A DNA stretch of 64,000 bases from Nisaea sediminum (GCF_014904705.1 NZ_JACZCQ010000005.1:62001-126000); one strand, 5' to 3'; positions 35,950 to 46,741 are shown, numbered from the stretch's first letter. Notes: generated by a model from the letters alone, not told the origin. Program-made: numbers and translations.

Positions 35950-38220
35950 ATGACGGCGGCGGTCGAGCATAACGGCTTCGGCCGCAACTCCCGCTCCATG
36001 TTGCGCCGCCTGCGCGACGTGATGGCGGAGGCACGCGCGCCGCAGGACCGTCTCGACAGCATCACCTCGATCATTGCCGCCGACATGGCGGCGGAGGTCT
36101 GCTCGATCTACGTCCGCCGCTCGGACAACCTGCTCGAACTCTCGTCGACAGAGGGCCTCAACAAGGACGCGGTCCACCGGACCCTGATGCATTTCGGCGA
36201 GGGTCTCGTCGGGGACATCGCCGCTCGGGCCCAGTCGCTCGCCCTCTCCGACGCACAGTCGCACCCGAAATTCGCCTACCGGCCGGAAACCGGTGAGGAG
36301 ATCTACCAGTCGCTCGCCGGCGTGCCCGTCATGCGTGCCGACCGGGTCCTGGGCGTACTCGTGGTTCAGAACCGGTCCCGGCGGCAATATTCCGACGAGG
36401 AGATCGAGACCCTCGAAACCTTCGCCATGGTGCTGGCCGAACTGCTCGCCAACGGCGTGTTCGGCGATCAGGCCCCGAAGCACGACACGCCGCTCCGGCT
36501 CGCCGGCCAGACCGTCGCGCCCGGGATCGGAATCGGCGTCGCCTATTTCCACCAGCAGAGCACGGCCATCCGCCGTGTGGTCGCCGATAACCCGGCAGTC
36601 GAGAAAGACCGGCTGGAAACCGCGATGCGGGAAGTCCGCGATCACATCGACACACTGCTCGCGGCACCGGACCTCGCCGAGGTCGGCGAGCACCGGGACG
36701 TGCTCGAGACCTTCCGCATGATCGCGCACGATCGCGGCTGGCTGACGCGGATGAACGACGCCATCGACAACGGTCTGACCGCCGAGGCGGCGGTGCAGCG
36801 CGCCCGTGCCGACATGCGGGCGCGGCTCGGATCGGTGCAGAACCCCTACCTTCGCGAGAGGCTCGCGGATTTCGACGATCTCGCCAACCGCCTGCTCTCA
36901 AGACTCGCGGGCGAGGAGGAGAACGGCGACGCCGCGGCGATCGCCGAGGATCAGCCCTATGTCGTCGTGGCCCGCTCCATGGGGCCGGCAGAACTCCTGG
37001 AATACGACCGCCACAACCTGACGGGGCTCGTGCTCGAGGAAGGCTCTGCGACCGCGCATGTCGCAATCGTGGCCCGTGCGCTCGATATCCCTGTCCTCGG
37101 CAACATTCCGGGCCTGCTGAGCGAGGTCAATCCGGGCGACCGTCTGATCGTCGACGCCGACAACAATCAGGTCCTGCTGCGGCCCACCGAGGACGTGCAG
37201 GAGTATTTCCATGCCGGCCTGAAGGCGCGCGCGGAGACCAAGGCCCGCTACCAGGCCCTGCGGGATCTGCCGGCCCGAACCCTCGACGGCGTGGACGTCA
37301 CGCTCCTGCTGAATGTCGGATTGATGTTCGACCTGCAGCAACTCGACGCGACCGGTGCGGCCGGGATCGGGCTCTACCGCACCGAGATCCCGTTCATGGT
37401 CCGGCGCGACATTCCCGACGTCGAGCAGCAGACGGACGTCTACCGCCGGGTGCTGGAAGCCGCGAATGGCCGCCCGGTCACTTTCCGGACTCTGGATGCC
37501 GGCGGCGACAAACACATCCAGGCCTTCGATCACGATCCGGGCGACAACCCGGCGCTCGGCTGGCGCTCGCTCCGGATCTCGGTCGACCATCCGAGCCTGC
37601 TGAGAAACCAGCTCCGCGCGATCTTCCGCGCCGCGGCGGGCGCGCCCGTCGATCTGATGTTTCCGATGGTCTCCACGGTCGCGGAATTCGATGCCGCGCG
37701 GGCGATCCTCGACAGGGAACTCGAACGCGCCATCCGCCATGGGGCCCCCTTGCCGAGAAACCTTCGCCTCGGCAGCATGCTCGAAGTGCCGTCACTTGCA
37801 TGGCAACTTCCCGAGATCTTGAAGCGGGTCGATTTTCTTTCAGTCGGCAGCAATGATCTGCAGCAGTTCTTCTTCGCCGCCGACCGTGGAGACCAGCGGG
37901 TGACACATCGCTACGATCCAGTCTCCGTGCCTTTCCTCAGGCTGCTGAAACAGATCGCCGATGCCTGTCATGAAATGGATAAGCCATTGACTCTCTGCGG
38001 AGAGATGGCGGGCTCGCGGATCGGCGCACTGGCCCTGATCGGCATTGGCTATCGCCGCCTGTCGATGGCTTCGGCCTCTATCGGCCCCGTAAAAGAGACC
38101 GTAAGAGCAATCAATTACACCGATCTCGAAACATTTATGTCTAATTTATTGAAATCACGAGAAGGCCGTCTTGTGGAACATCTCAAGGCGTTTTCACGGG
38201 ATCATCAGATACCCGCCTGA
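35950..38220 (+). CDS. ptsP: Phosphoenolpyruvate-protein phosphotransferase PtsP (enzyme I-Ntr)
   Basis: PtsP starts the nitrogen PTS by autophosphorylating with PEP. The 756-residue protein has an N-terminal GAF domain (about 20-165, binding glutamine or 2-oxoglutarate in homologues) and the enzyme I core. The phospho-histidine is His370 in SATAHVAIVARAL; TGAAGIGLYRTEIPF, RTLDAGGDKH and LTLCGEMAG mark the PEP-binding barrel. It is translationally close to lysC (four-base gap), the order seen in many Alphaproteobacteria. The last 100 bases are AT-rich. Confidence 0.95.
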   Translation: MTAAVEHNGFGRNSRSMLRRLRDVMAEARAPQDRLDSITSIIAADMAAEVCSIYVRRSDNLLELSSTEGLNKDAVHRTLMHFGEGLVGDIAARAQSLALSDAQSHPKFAYRPETGEEIYQSLAGVPVMRADRVLGVLVVQNRSRRQYSDEEIETLETFAMVLAELLANGVFGDQAPKHDTPLRLAGQTVAPGIGIGVAYFHQQSTAIRRVVADNPAVEKDRLETAMREVRDHIDTLLAAPDLAEVGEHRDVLETFRMIAHDRGWLTRMNDAIDNGLTAEAAVQRARADMRARLGSVQNPYLRERLADFDDLANRLLSRLAGEEENGDAAAIAEDQPYVVVARSMGPAELLEYDRHNLTGLVLEEGSATAHVAIVARALDIPVLGNIPGLLSEVNPGDRLIVDADNNQVLLRPTEDVQEYFHAGLKARAETKARYQALRDLPARTLDGVDVTLLLNVGLMFDLQQLDATGAAGIGLYRTEIPFMVRRDIPDVEQQTDVYRRVLEAANGRPVTFRTLDAGGDKHIQAFDHDPGDNPALGWRSLRISVDHPSLLRNQLRAIFRAAAGAPVDLMFPMVSTVAEFDAARAILDRELERAIRHGAPLPRNLRLGSMLEVPSLAWQLPEILKRVDFLSVGSNDLQQFFFAADRGDQRVTHRYDPVSVPFLRLLKQIADACHEMDKPLTLCGEMAGSRIGALALIGIGYRRLSMASASIGPVKETVRAINYTDLETFMSNLLKSREGRLVEHLKAFSRDHQIPA

Positions 38221-38250
38221 GTCTTAAGTTCGAAAAATTCGAATAGAACG

Positions 38251-38279
38251 TTGATTCATTAGACAATTTAATCTAACTT
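38251..38279 (+). promoter_or_regulatory. Predicted promoter of the RodZ-like gene
   Basis: TTGATT (38251-38256) and TAACTT (38274-38279) are spaced by 17 bases in the AT-rich 165-base gap after ptsP. Just upstream, TTCGAA occurs twice (38229-38234 and 38238-38243) three bases apart, a possible operator. The leader would be about 100 bases. Confidence 0.45.
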
Positions 38280-38385
38280 GGCACCTAGAGCCTGGTTACT
38301 CCGTGGTGCTCCTGCGAGTTTTACTCAGTAGTCGCGCCAGAAATAGCGTGGTCGGGCGGATGAAATATTCGCGGGCAATTAGGTC

Positions 38386-39873
38386 GTGGATGAGATGAGC
38401 ACAAAGGCGAAGTTAAGACTCCGGCACATCGAAGATGCCGACAAGTCAAAAGCCGTGAACGTCACGCCCGAGCCGACGGCGCCGAAACTTGTCGCCTCGA
38501 AGCCGCTTGTTGCCGACAGCAAGAAAATCAAGACGTTAAGCGCTTCCACTGAACCTGCATTCGAAGGTGAATCCGGTTCGGCGGTTGGAATGCTGCTGCA
38601 ACGTGGCCGTATGGAGAGAGATCTCTCCTTGCAGGACGTCGCTCAGCAGTTGCGCATTCAGCGCAGTTACTTGCAGGCACTGGAAACCGGCGATTTCGAC
38701 AATCTGCCCGGTCTCACCTATGCCATCGGCTATGTGCGGAGCTACAGCCAGCTCGTCGGCCTCGACGCCGACAAGATGATCGCCGATTTCAAGGCGGAAG
38801 CGAAGAAGCTGCAGGAACCGACGCAGCTCTCCTTCCCCTCTCCCGCTCCGGAAGGCAAAGTTCCCGGCGGCGCACTGATGTTCGTCGGTGTCCTGCTCGC
38901 CGCTCTCAGCTACGGCGGCTGGTACTATTTCTCGACCACGGACACGGCGGTCTCCGACCTGACGCCGGGCATTCCGGACCGTCTCGCATTCCTGCTCGAG
39001 GAACCGGCGATCAAGTCTGCCGAGCCCGAGAGCGCGGCGGCACCCGCCACGACGACGGCTCAGGCCCCGGCTGCAACCGCAGCGCAGCCGGGCACGAAGA
39101 GCGCCGAAGCGCCGGTGCCGCAGCCGCAACAGTTTGCCGTCGCGACCGACCCCGCACCGGAGACGACGTCCGCGACAGAAACGGCGGAGACCGAGACCCG
39201 GGCCGAAGTTACCACCGCGAACGAACCGGTTCGGACAGAAACATCCGACACGCTCGAACCCGCAGTCGCCGATAGCCCGGTGGAGACCGCCTCGGTCGCG
39301 CCCGCGGTAACGGAGCCCGCGGCAGCGGAGATCGTTAAGGCAGAAGAGAGCGAGCCGGCCACACCGGTCTCGGAAACGATCGCGACGACGACCGCGACCG
39401 AGGAAACGGCCCCGACGGCGGCAGCGGCCGTGAGTGCGCCGACCGAAGTCGCCAGCGTTCCGGCGGCGGACCCGGCGCCGGTACCGGCCGCAACCGATAT
39501 TCCTGCCGTTCCGGAGGTTTCGCGCAGCACGTCGCAGTCCGCCGTGGATGCCGAGGCTGCCGCCATCGATTCCAAGCCGGCTCCGGCGCCCGCCGCATCG
39601 AGCGAGGGTCCGCATATCGTGATCAGCGCGACGGACGACAGCTGGGTGCAGGTGCGCGGCGAAGACGCAACGCCTCTCCTGACGCGCATCCTGCGCAAAG
39701 GCGAAGCCTATGAGGTCCCCGTGCGCAGCGGCCTCAAACTGTTCACCGGCAATGCGGGCGCACTGAAGATTTCCATCAACGGTGCCGAAGCGCCGAGCCT
39801 CGGCCCGTTCGGGAAGATCGCCCGCAACATCCCGCTCGACGAGAGCCTGCTGACCTTTACCGCGACCGACTGA
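38386..39873 (+). CDS. RodZ-like membrane protein with N-terminal helix-turn-helix and DUF4115 domain
   Basis: The 495-residue protein has a helix-turn-helix (about 62-130, LSLQDVAQQLRIQRSYLQAL, DNLPGLTYAIGYVRSY), one transmembrane helix (about 165-185, GGALMFVGVLLAALSYGGWY), a long Ala/Thr/Pro/Glu-rich periplasmic linker of about 200 residues, and a C-terminal DUF4115 domain (DDSWVQVRGED...GLKLFTGNAG). This is the RodZ layout, a protein that ties MreB to the cell-wall machinery. The start is ambiguous between GTG 38386 and ATG 38395. It precedes ispG, as RodZ often does. Confidence 0.82.
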   Translation: MDEMSTKAKLRLRHIEDADKSKAVNVTPEPTAPKLVASKPLVADSKKIKTLSASTEPAFEGESGSAVGMLLQRGRMERDLSLQDVAQQLRIQRSYLQALETGDFDNLPGLTYAIGYVRSYSQLVGLDADKMIADFKAEAKKLQEPTQLSFPSPAPEGKVPGGALMFVGVLLAALSYGGWYYFSTTDTAVSDLTPGIPDRLAFLLEEPAIKSAEPESAAAPATTTAQAPAATAAQPGTKSAEAPVPQPQQFAVATDPAPETTSATETAETETRAEVTTANEPVRTETSDTLEPAVADSPVETASVAPAVTEPAAAEIVKAEESEPATPVSETIATTTATEETAPTAAAAVSAPTEVASVPAADPAPVPAATDIPAVPEVSRSTSQSAVDAEAAAIDSKPAPAPAASSEGPHIVISATDDSWVQVRGEDATPLLTRILRKGEAYEVPVRSGLKLFTGNAGALKISINGAEAPSLGPFGKIARNIPLDESLLTFTATD

Positions 39874-39909
39874 TCCCGCGTTTCGGCGGAAACGTCATGA
39901 AGCCGCCGT

Positions 39910-39938
39910 TTACCCGCGGCGCCTGCTTGCTTTATAAG
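39910..39938 (+). promoter_or_regulatory. Possible ispG promoter
   Basis: TTACCC (39910-39915) and TATAAG (39933-39938) are separated by 17 bases, about 50 bases before the ispG ATG. The -35 match is moderate. Confidence 0.35.
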
Positions 39939-39988
39939 ACCCCGAACGCCATCTCGCAGTTAGCCTGAGAAAGCGAGCGGAACATCCC

Positions 39989-41131
39989 ATGAGCGTGCGG
40001 CCCTACCGCGACATCCACCGGCGCAAGTCCCGTCAGATCCGCGTCGGAAACGTGCTGGTCGGCGGCGATGCCCCGATCACCGTGCAGACCATGACCAACA
40101 CGCTGACCGCCGACGCCAAGGCGACGATCGCGCAGATCCAGGCCTGCGCCGACGCCGGGGCCGACATCGTGCGCGTCTCCTGTCCGGACGAGGCCTCGAC
40201 CGCGGCGATGCCGGAGATCGTCAAGGCCAGCCCGGTGCCGATCGTGGCGGACATCCATTTCCACTACAAACGCGCCATTGAGGCCGCCGAGGCGGGCGCC
40301 GCCTGCCTCAGGATCAATCCGGGCAATATCGGCAGCGCCGACCGGGTGCGCGAGGTGGTGAAGGCCGCCAAGGACCATGGCTGCTCGATCCGCGTCGGCG
40401 TCAATGCCGGCAGCCTCGAGAAACACCTGCTGGAGAAATACGGCGAGCCCTGTCCCGAGGCGATGGTTGAGAGCGCCTTCGACCATCTGAAGATCCTCGA
40501 GGACAACGACTTCTTCGAGACCAAGATCAGCGTGAAGGCCTCCGACGTCTTCCTCGCCGTCGCCGCCTATCAGGGTCTGGCAGACGCCTGCGACTATCCG
40601 CTGCATCTCGGCATCACCGAGGCCGGCGGGTTCCGCATCGGCTCGGTCAAGAGTTCCATCGGCATGGGCATGCTGCTCTGGAGCGGCATCGGCGACACGA
40701 TCCGCGTCTCCCTCTCCTCCGATCCGGTGGACGAGGTGAAGGTCGGCTTCGACATCCTGAAGTCGCTGAACCTGCGCCATCGCGGCGTGAACGTGATTTC
40801 CTGCCCGTCCTGCGCCCGCCAGCAGTTCGACGTCATCAAGACCGTCGAGGTTCTCGAGCAGCGGCTGTCCCACATCACCACGCCGATGACCCTCTCGGTG
40901 ATCGGCTGCGTAGTGAACGGCCCGGGCGAGGCGCGCGAGACGGATATCGGCTTCACCGGCGGCGGCAAGGGCACGCATCAGGTCTATATCGCCGGCCTGC
41001 CGCACCACCGGCTCAAGGACGAAAGCATCGTCGATCATCTGGTCTCCCTGGTCGAGGAGAAGGCGGCGGAGATCGAGAAGGAACTGGCCGCCGAACAGGC
41101 CGCCCTCGCGGTCTCTCCGGCCGCATCCTGA
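39989..41131 (+). CDS. ispG: (E)-4-hydroxy-3-methylbut-2-enyl-diphosphate synthase IspG
   Basis: IspG is the 4Fe-4S enzyme converting methylerythritol cyclodiphosphate to HMBPP in the non-mevalonate isoprenoid pathway. The 380-residue protein contains [27 protein letters not shown] and the cluster cysteines in ISCPSCARQ and [11 protein letters not shown]. Length matches the short bacterial form. It lies between the RodZ-like gene and hisS, a frequent proteobacterial order. Confidence 0.96.
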   Translation: MSVRPYRDIHRRKSRQIRVGNVLVGGDAPITVQTMTNTLTADAKATIAQIQACADAGADIVRVSCPDEASTAAMPEIVKASPVPIVADIHFHYKRAIEAAEAGAACLRINPGNIGSADRVREVVKAAKDHGCSIRVGVNAGSLEKHLLEKYGEPCPEAMVESAFDHLKILEDNDFFETKISVKASDVFLAVAAYQGLADACDYPLHLGITEAGGFRIGSVKSSIGMGMLLWSGIGDTIRVSLSSDPVDEVKVGFDILKSLNLRHRGVNVISCPSCARQQFDVIKTVEVLEQRLSHITTPMTLSVIGCVVNGPGEARETDIGFTGGGKGTHQVYIAGLPHHRLKDESIVDHLVSLVEEKAAEIEKELAAEQAALAVSPAAS

Positions 41132-41253
41132 TCCGGACAACCGGATTGAGGACCTGAAATCATCTCATCCGTTTGAATCCGAGCCGATTTCGCGGCATAA
41201 ACCGAGCCGCCCGCACGCATCTCGCAGCGGGTGCGTTTGAAAGGACTGGACCA

Positions 41254-42498
41254 ATGGCGAAACTGCAACCCGTTCGCGGCACCCACGACCTGCTTGGCGA
41301 GGACGCGCGGCGGCATCGCCATGTTGTGGAAACCGCGCTCGCGACCGCGGCGCGCTACGGTTTCAGCGAGATCCAGACGCCGATCTTCGAATTCACCGAA
41401 GTGTTCGCCCGCACGCTCGGCGAGACCTCCGACGTGGTCTCGAAGGAAATGTACAGCTTCACCGACCGCGGCGGCGAGACCATCACCCTGCGCCCGGAAG
41501 GGACCGCCGGCGTCGCCCGCGCCCTGATCTCCGGCGGCCTGACCCAGGACCTGCCGTTGAAGCTGTTCTACCAGGGCCCGATGTTCCGCTACGAGCGCCC
41601 GCAGAAAGGCCGCCAGCGCCAGTTCCATCAGATCGGCGTCGAGCTGCTCGGCGTCCCGGCCCCGCAGGCCGATATCGAAGTCATCACCGTCGGCGCCGAC
41701 ATTCTCGACGCGCTCGGAATCTTCGACGGCGTCGTGCTGGAACTGAACACGCTCGGCGACACCGAGAGCCGGGAAGCCTATCGCATGGCCCTGGTCGAGT
41801 ATCTGATGGGCCACAAGGACGGTCTCTCCGAGGACAGCCTGCGCCGCCTCGAGGTGAACCCGCTGCGCATCCTCGACAGCAAGGACGAGGGCGACCGCGC
41901 GATCGTTGCGAACGCGCCGTCCTTCGGCGACTATCTGAACGAGGCGAGCCGCGACTTTTACGGCACGGTGAAGGCCGGTCTCGAAGCCGTCGGCGTGCCC
42001 TACCGGCAGAACGACCGGCTGGTGCGCGGGCTCGATTATTACTGCCACACTGCCTACGAGTTCGTCACCGACCGCCTCGGCGCGCAAGGAACGGTCATGG
42101 CCGGCGGTCGCTATGACGGTCTTGTCGAAATGATGGGCGGTCCCTCCACCCCCGGCGTCGGCTGGGCGGCGGGCATCGAGCGGATCGCGATGATGATCGA
42201 CGCACCGGCCGCCCCGGCGCGTCCGGTCGCGGTGATCCCGGTCGGCGAAGAAGCCTCGATCTCGGCGATCAAGCTCAGCCATGACTTGCGCAAAGCCGGC
42301 CTGGCTGTCGAAATGGGCTATTCGGGCAACCTTGGAAAACGCATGAAGCGGGCCAACAAACTCGGTGCCAGCCACGCCGTCATTCTCGGCGAGACGGAAC
42401 TCGAAAACGGCGTCGCGACCGTCAGGGACCTGGATTCAGGTACCCAGACCGAAATCGCGCTGGGCAAGATCGGGGACCATCTCAAAGCCGAGGTCTAG
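41254..42498 (+). CDS. hisS: Histidine-tRNA ligase
   Basis: HisRS charges tRNA-His. The 414-residue protein begins [14 protein letters not shown] and shows class II motif 2 region [20 protein letters not shown], the histidine-specific motifs [15 protein letters not shown] and [15 protein letters not shown], and motif 3 [10 protein letters not shown]. The ATG at 41254 is chosen over an upstream in-frame start at 41173, which the family does not support. hemA follows 12 bases after its stop. Confidence 0.95.
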   Translation: MAKLQPVRGTHDLLGEDARRHRHVVETALATAARYGFSEIQTPIFEFTEVFARTLGETSDVVSKEMYSFTDRGGETITLRPEGTAGVARALISGGLTQDLPLKLFYQGPMFRYERPQKGRQRQFHQIGVELLGVPAPQADIEVITVGADILDALGIFDGVVLELNTLGDTESREAYRMALVEYLMGHKDGLSEDSLRRLEVNPLRILDSKDEGDRAIVANAPSFGDYLNEASRDFYGTVKAGLEAVGVPYRQNDRLVRGLDYYCHTAYEFVTDRLGAQGTVMAGGRYDGLVEMMGGPSTPGVGWAAGIERIAMMIDAPAAPARPVAVIPVGEEASISAIKLSHDLRKAGLAVEMGYSGNLGKRMKRANKLGASHAVILGETELENGVATVRDLDSGTQTEIALGKIGDHLKAEV

Positions 42499-42510
42499 CG
42501 AGGCCCGGTT

Positions 42511-43803
42511 TTGGCGGACCGCACCGCTTCCCCGCTTTTTCAGGACCTGCACCGTTTCGCTGTCGTCGGCGTCAACCACCGGACCTGCCCGGACGCGATC
42601 CGCGAGCAGCTCTTCGTCGCCGACGAGGAACTGCCCGTCGTCCTACGCTCGCTCCGGGTGTTCGGGGTTGAGGAGGCGATGCCGCTCTCGACCTGCGACC
42701 GGGTCGAGGTCGCGGGCGTCTTCCCGAACCCCGAGGAAGCGCGCAGCGTGATCGCGAAGATCCTCTGCGCGCCGGTCGGGCTCGACCCCGCCCTTCTGGA
42801 ACCCCTGCTCTACCGCCATGTCGGCGGGGACGCCGTCGCCCATCTCTTCCGGGTTGCCGCCTCGCTCGACAGCCAGGTGATCGGCGAGCCCCAGATCCTC
42901 GGCCAGATGCGGGCCGGCCACCGCCTCGCCCGCAGCCTGAAATCCTCCGGTCCGCTGATCGACGCGACCATGAGCGCCGCCTTCGAGGCCGCCCGGCAGG
43001 TCCGCCGCGAAACCCGTATCGCTGAAGGTCCGGTTTCCATCGCGGCCGCCGCCCTCGCCGTCGCGAAGGACGTCCATGGTGCGCTCGACAGCACGAAGGC
43101 GCTGCTTCTGGGGGCCGGCGAACTCGGACTGATCCTCGCCGAACAGCTGCATGACGGCCATGGCACGCCGGTCACGGTCATCGACCGGATCGACCGGCGG
43201 GCGCAGGCGACCGCGAAATCTCTCGAAGCGCATCACCGCCCGTTCAACGAGCTCTCCGCCGCGCTCACCGAAGCCGATATCGTGATATCCGCCATGGGCG
43301 AAGGCCGGGCAGTACTGAGCGCGGAAATGATCGGGAGCACCTTGCAGAAGCGCCGCTATCACCCGATCTTCCTGGTCGATCTCTCGGTCCCGCCGGATAT
43401 CGATCCTGCGGTCAACCGGATCGACGAAGCCTTCCTCTTCGACCTTGAGGATCTGGAGCGCACCGCCACCGAGGGCAAAAATGCGCGCCGGGCGGAGGCG
43501 GACCGGGCCCGCGAGCTGGTCGATGCGGCCGTCGCCCGCTTCCTCTCGGACCAGAGCGGGCGGACCGCGGCGCCGGCCATCGTACGCATCCGGCAACACC
43601 TCGAAGCGATGCGGACCGCGTTGCACGAGGAACAGCCGAACCTGACCGCAGAGGAAGCGACGCGTCTGCTGCTGAAGCGCATCCTGCATGCGCCGTCGGA
43701 GCATCTGCGGCGCCTCGCCGCCACCGAGACACTGGACGACCGGACCATCGCCACCCTGGTGGAGCTGTTCGGCCTACATGAAGAACAAGGAGAAGACGAG
43801 TGA
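42511..43803 (+). CDS. hemA: Glutamyl-tRNA reductase
   Basis: This enzyme reduces glutamyl-tRNA to glutamate-1-semialdehyde, the first step of the C5 route to tetrapyrroles. The 430-residue protein has [10 protein letters not shown], the catalytic cysteine in LSTCDRVEV, the signature [15 protein letters not shown] and an NADPH-binding domain ([14 protein letters not shown]). The usual STCNRxE motif reads STCDRVE, an Asn-to-Asp change next to the catalytic cysteine. The start is a TTG at 42511. It overlaps prfA by four bases. Most Alphaproteobacteria use aminolevulinate synthase instead, so its presence is informative. Confidence 0.93.
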   Translation: MADRTASPLFQDLHRFAVVGVNHRTCPDAIREQLFVADEELPVVLRSLRVFGVEEAMPLSTCDRVEVAGVFPNPEEARSVIAKILCAPVGLDPALLEPLLYRHVGGDAVAHLFRVAASLDSQVIGEPQILGQMRAGHRLARSLKSSGPLIDATMSAAFEAARQVRRETRIAEGPVSIAAAALAVAKDVHGALDSTKALLLGAGELGLILAEQLHDGHGTPVTVIDRIDRRAQATAKSLEAHHRPFNELSAALTEADIVISAMGEGRAVLSAEMIGSTLQKRRYHPIFLVDLSVPPDIDPAVNRIDEAFLFDLEDLERTATEGKNARRAEADRARELVDAAVARFLSDQSGRTAAPAIVRIRQHLEAMRTALHEEQPNLTAEEATRLLLKRILHAPSEHLRRLAATETLDDRTIATLVELFGLHEEQGEDE

Positions 43804-44864
43804 GCCTGCAGGCAAATCTCGAACGCGTGCTCGCCCGACACAAGGAACTGGAAGCGATGCTGGCCTCCGGCAACGGCGTTGCCTCGCAGGACATCGCGAA
43901 ACTCTCCCGAGAGCTGTCCGAGCTTGCTCCCGTGGCCGAGAAGGTCACCGAACTGAAGGAGATGCGCAAGGAGCTCGAGGACGCGCGCGGCCTGCTCGAG
44001 GACCCCGACATGGAAGACATGGCGACAGAGGAGATCGAGCGCCTTGAGAAGGAACTTCCGGCGCTGGAGCGCGAGGTTCAGATCCTGCTGCTGCCGAAGG
44101 ACGAGGCGGACGAGAAGAACGCGATCCTCGAAGTCCGGGCAGGCACCGGCGGCGACGAGGCCGCGCTTTTCGCCAGCGATCTGTTCGGCATGTACCAGCG
44201 CTATGCCGCTCAGAAAGGCTGGAAATTCGAGATCATGGAGATCTCGGAGAACGATATCGGCGGCTACAAGGAAGCGATCGCCGAGATCAGCGGGCGATCC
44301 GTCTTCGCGCGGCTGAAATTCGAATCCGGCGTCCACCGGGTGCAGCGCGTGCCGGTGACGGAATCCGGCGGACGCATCCATACCTCCGCCGCGACAGTTG
44401 CCGTGCTGCCCGAGGCCGAGGACGTCGATCTCGATATCGAGGACAAGGATCTCCGGATCGACGTGTTCCGCGCCAGCGGCGCCGGGGGTCAGCACGTGAA
44501 CACGACGGAAAGCGCGGTCCGCATCACCCATATCCCGTCCGGCATCGTGGTCTCGCAGCAGGACGAGAAGTCGCAGCACAAGAACCGCGCCAAGGCGATG
44601 AAGATCCTCCGCGCCCGGCTCTACGACCACGAACGGCAGCGCCTCGCCGACGCACGCGCCGCCGACCGCAAGGGCCAGGTCGGCAGCGGCGACCGCTCGG
44701 AACGGATCCGGACCTACAACTTCCCCCAGGGCCGGGTCACCGACCACCGCATCAATCTGACGCTCTACAAGATCGACAAGGTGATCTCGGGCGAGGCGCT
44801 GGACGAGTTGGTCGACGCATTGACCGCCGAAGACGAAGCGGCCCGTCTCGCGGCGCTTTCCTGA
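43800..44864 (+). CDS. prfA: Peptide chain release factor 1
   Basis: RF1 ends translation at UAA and UAG. The 354-residue protein has the stop-codon recognition motif in [14 protein letters not shown] (PVT, of the RF1 PxT type) and the catalytic GGQ in [14 protein letters not shown]. It starts with a GTG inside the hemA stop (GTGA) and ends overlapping the prmC start (TGATG), so hemA, prfA and prmC are translationally coupled, a common proteobacterial operon. Confidence 0.96.
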   Translation: MSLQANLERVLARHKELEAMLASGNGVASQDIAKLSRELSELAPVAEKVTELKEMRKELEDARGLLEDPDMEDMATEEIERLEKELPALEREVQILLLPKDEADEKNAILEVRAGTGGDEAALFASDLFGMYQRYAAQKGWKFEIMEISENDIGGYKEAIAEISGRSVFARLKFESGVHRVQRVPVTESGGRIHTSAATVAVLPEAEDVDLDIEDKDLRIDVFRASGAGGQHVNTTESAVRITHIPSGIVVSQQDEKSQHKNRAKAMKILRARLYDHERQRLADARAADRKGQVGSGDRSERIRTYNFPQGRVTDHRINLTLYKIDKVISGEALDELVDALTAEDEAARLAALS

Positions 44865-45724
44865 TGACGCCGGAAGCAGATCCCACGATCGGCGAGCTGA
44901 TTACTGCCGCAACACGCCGTCTCGCCGCTGCCGGCGCCGACTCGCCGCGCCTTGACGCCCGCCTGCTGCTGGCCTGCGCGCTCGGCGAGAGCGGTCGGCT
45001 GCACGGCCGGGAAGACGAGACCGTACCGGCCGTGCCTGCCGCCCGTTTCGAAGCTCTCTTGGAGCGGCGTGGCGCCGGAGAGCCCGTATCCCGCATCCTC
45101 GGCAGCCGGGAATTCTGGAGTCTCGAGTTCGAACTCTCCCCCGCGACCCTCGATCCACGCCCGGACAGCGAGACCCTCATCGACGCACTTCGGGGCCTCT
45201 TTCCGGACCGTTCGGCATCGCTTCGCATTCTGGATCTCGGAACAGGTACCGGATGCCTGCTGCTCGCCGCGTTGAGCGAATATCCGAACGCCGAGGGCAC
45301 GGGAGTGGACATCGATCCGGACTGCGTCGCCGTCGCCAGCCGAAACGCGCAGAAACTATCTCTTTCCGACCGCGCACGAATGATCTGTTCCTCCTGGGGT
45401 TCGAACGTGACCGGTCTGTTCGACGTGGTGCTCTCGAACCCTCCCTACATCCCCACATCGGAGATTGATTCGCTGCAACCGGAAGTGCGGGAACACGATC
45501 CGAGAGGTGCGCTCGACGGCGGCACGGATGGGCTCGTTGCTTACCGTAACATCGCGGAAAGCTTGGATTCCCTTCTCTCCGAAAAGGGGATTGCCGTGCT
45601 CGAATTCGGTGAAGGCCAGGGTGACGATATTGCGCGCATCATGCGATCGGCAGGTCTCTTCGTGGCAGGTTTCCGGAACGATCTCGCGGGCATTCGGAGA
45701 TGCGTTCTGGTGCGTCGAACCTGA
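44864..45724 (+). CDS. prmC: Release factor glutamine methyltransferase PrmC
   Basis: PrmC methylates the GGQ glutamine of release factors. The 286-residue protein has SAM motif ILDLGTGTGCLLLAAL and the catalytic NPPY in VLSNPPYIPTSE. Its ATG overlaps the prfA stop, giving direct coupling with its substrate's gene. It is followed by a short hairpin (45738-45762) and 260 bases without a gene. Confidence 0.95.
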   Translation: MTPEADPTIGELITAATRRLAAAGADSPRLDARLLLACALGESGRLHGREDETVPAVPAARFEALLERRGAGEPVSRILGSREFWSLEFELSPATLDPRPDSETLIDALRGLFPDRSASLRILDLGTGTGCLLLAALSEYPNAEGTGVDIDPDCVAVASRNAQKLSLSDRARMICSSWGSNVTGLFDVVLSNPPYIPTSEIDSLQPEVREHDPRGALDGGTDGLVAYRNIAESLDSLLSEKGIAVLEFGEGQGDDIARIMRSAGLFVAGFRNDLAGIRRCVLVRRT

Positions 45725-45737
45725 CCCGCCGCGGGGA

Positions 45738-45762
45738 AAATCCCATTTGCATTACGGGATTT
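45738..45762 (+). terminator. Possible terminator after prmC
   Basis: AAATCCC (45738-45744) pairs with GGGATTT (45756-45762) around an 11-base loop, 14 bases after the prmC stop. The stem is short and the following sequence is only partly T-rich, so the call is weak. The rest of the gap up to 45986 shows only a repeated TTTTGGCTC near 45934 and 45952. Confidence 0.3.
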
Positions 45763-45986
45763 AGAACTTGGAATAGCTGTCTCAAACCGTTAGTCTCTTC
45801 TCATGCAACAGGTGCCGAGGGGGCAGACGCTGTTGCTGGAAACCATCCCGGTAAGAGATCAGCGCATCGGTTCGGAAATAGTCCGTCCGATGGTGACCGG
45901 ATGTTTCGATCACACACGCGGTGTGGATCGGTGTTTTGGCTCGGGCGCCATTTTGGCTCCCCTACACAACGGCAAAGTAATCGACC

Positions 45987-46721
45987 ATGAGACAAGGTCC
46001 CCATTCAAAGCGTGGGCGGGGTCGTGGCAACAATCGTCGCCCGAATGTCCCCAACAGGAATCAAACTTTCGACAGCAACGGGCCCGACGTCCGGATCCGC
46101 GGCAATGCGCATCAGGTCTACGAGAAATACCTGACGCTTGCCCGCGATGCGTCGACGGCGGGAGACCGGGTGCTGGCGGAAAGCCTCTTCCAGCATGCGG
46201 ATCACTATTTCCGCATCTACAGTTTGTACAATGAAGAGAACGAGGCACGCCGCAACGCCGCACAGCAGGAGAACGGCTCCCAGTCGGACTTCCACCAGCG
46301 TGGCGACAGCGACAATGACGGCGACGAGCCGGACGATCACGCGCGGCAGCAACAGCAGCAGCATCACCGGACCGACGACGATCAATCCGCGCCACGCAGG
46401 ACGCGCAGCGAGCGCCGGCAGGATGCCGAAGCGGCCGAACAGGATGACCCGCAGGACCGGACGGCACGGCCGCCGCGTCGGCGCCGGAACAGCGGCGGGT
46501 CTCCGGAAGCCGGAGCTGCCAGTTCGGACAACGACGCCGCTCTTCGCGCCATGCTCGGCGCCAGCGACTCGGGTCTGCCGAAGGCGGTCTCCGGCCCTGC
46601 CGCGGACGACGGCGAGCAGGCCGAAGCAAGCGAAGAGGCGAAACCGGTCCGCCGGCGCGGCCGCCCGCGCAAGGTAGCGGCTCCGGAGGAACAGGCCCTG
46701 CCGCTTGCCGGCGAGGACTGA
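45987..46721 (+). CDS. DUF4167 domain protein, RNA/DNA-binding-like composition
   Basis: The 244-residue protein has a conserved N-terminal DUF4167 region (about 1-85): basic RGRGRGNNRRPNVPNRNQTF, then GNAHQVYEKYLTLARDA and LFQHADHYFRIYS. The remainder is low-complexity, rich in Gln, Asp, Arg and Ser, ending with an AT-hook-like RRRGRPRKVA. Function is unknown; the composition suggests nucleic-acid binding. The position between prmC and clpB is conserved in Alphaproteobacteria. A strong terminator follows. Confidence 0.85.
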   Translation: MRQGPHSKRGRGRGNNRRPNVPNRNQTFDSNGPDVRIRGNAHQVYEKYLTLARDASTAGDRVLAESLFQHADHYFRIYSLYNEENEARRNAAQQENGSQSDFHQRGDSDNDGDEPDDHARQQQQQHHRTDDDQSAPRRTRSERRQDAEAAEQDDPQDRTARPPRRRRNSGGSPEAGAASSDNDAALRAMLGASDSGLPKAVSGPAADDGEQAEASEEAKPVRRRGRPRKVAAPEEQALPLAGED

Positions 46722-46741
46722 TACAGACAATACTGTCGATG

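Noticed and set aside
39060-39698. Ala/Ser/Thr-rich antisense open frame within the RodZ-like gene
   Set aside because: It is the complement of the repetitive Ala/Thr/Glu linker; composition alone keeps it open.
45725-45986. tRNA or small RNA gene between prmC and the DUF4167 gene
   Set aside because: No cloverleaf arms or strong terminator-bounded transcript could be seen; only a weak hairpin and a short repeat.
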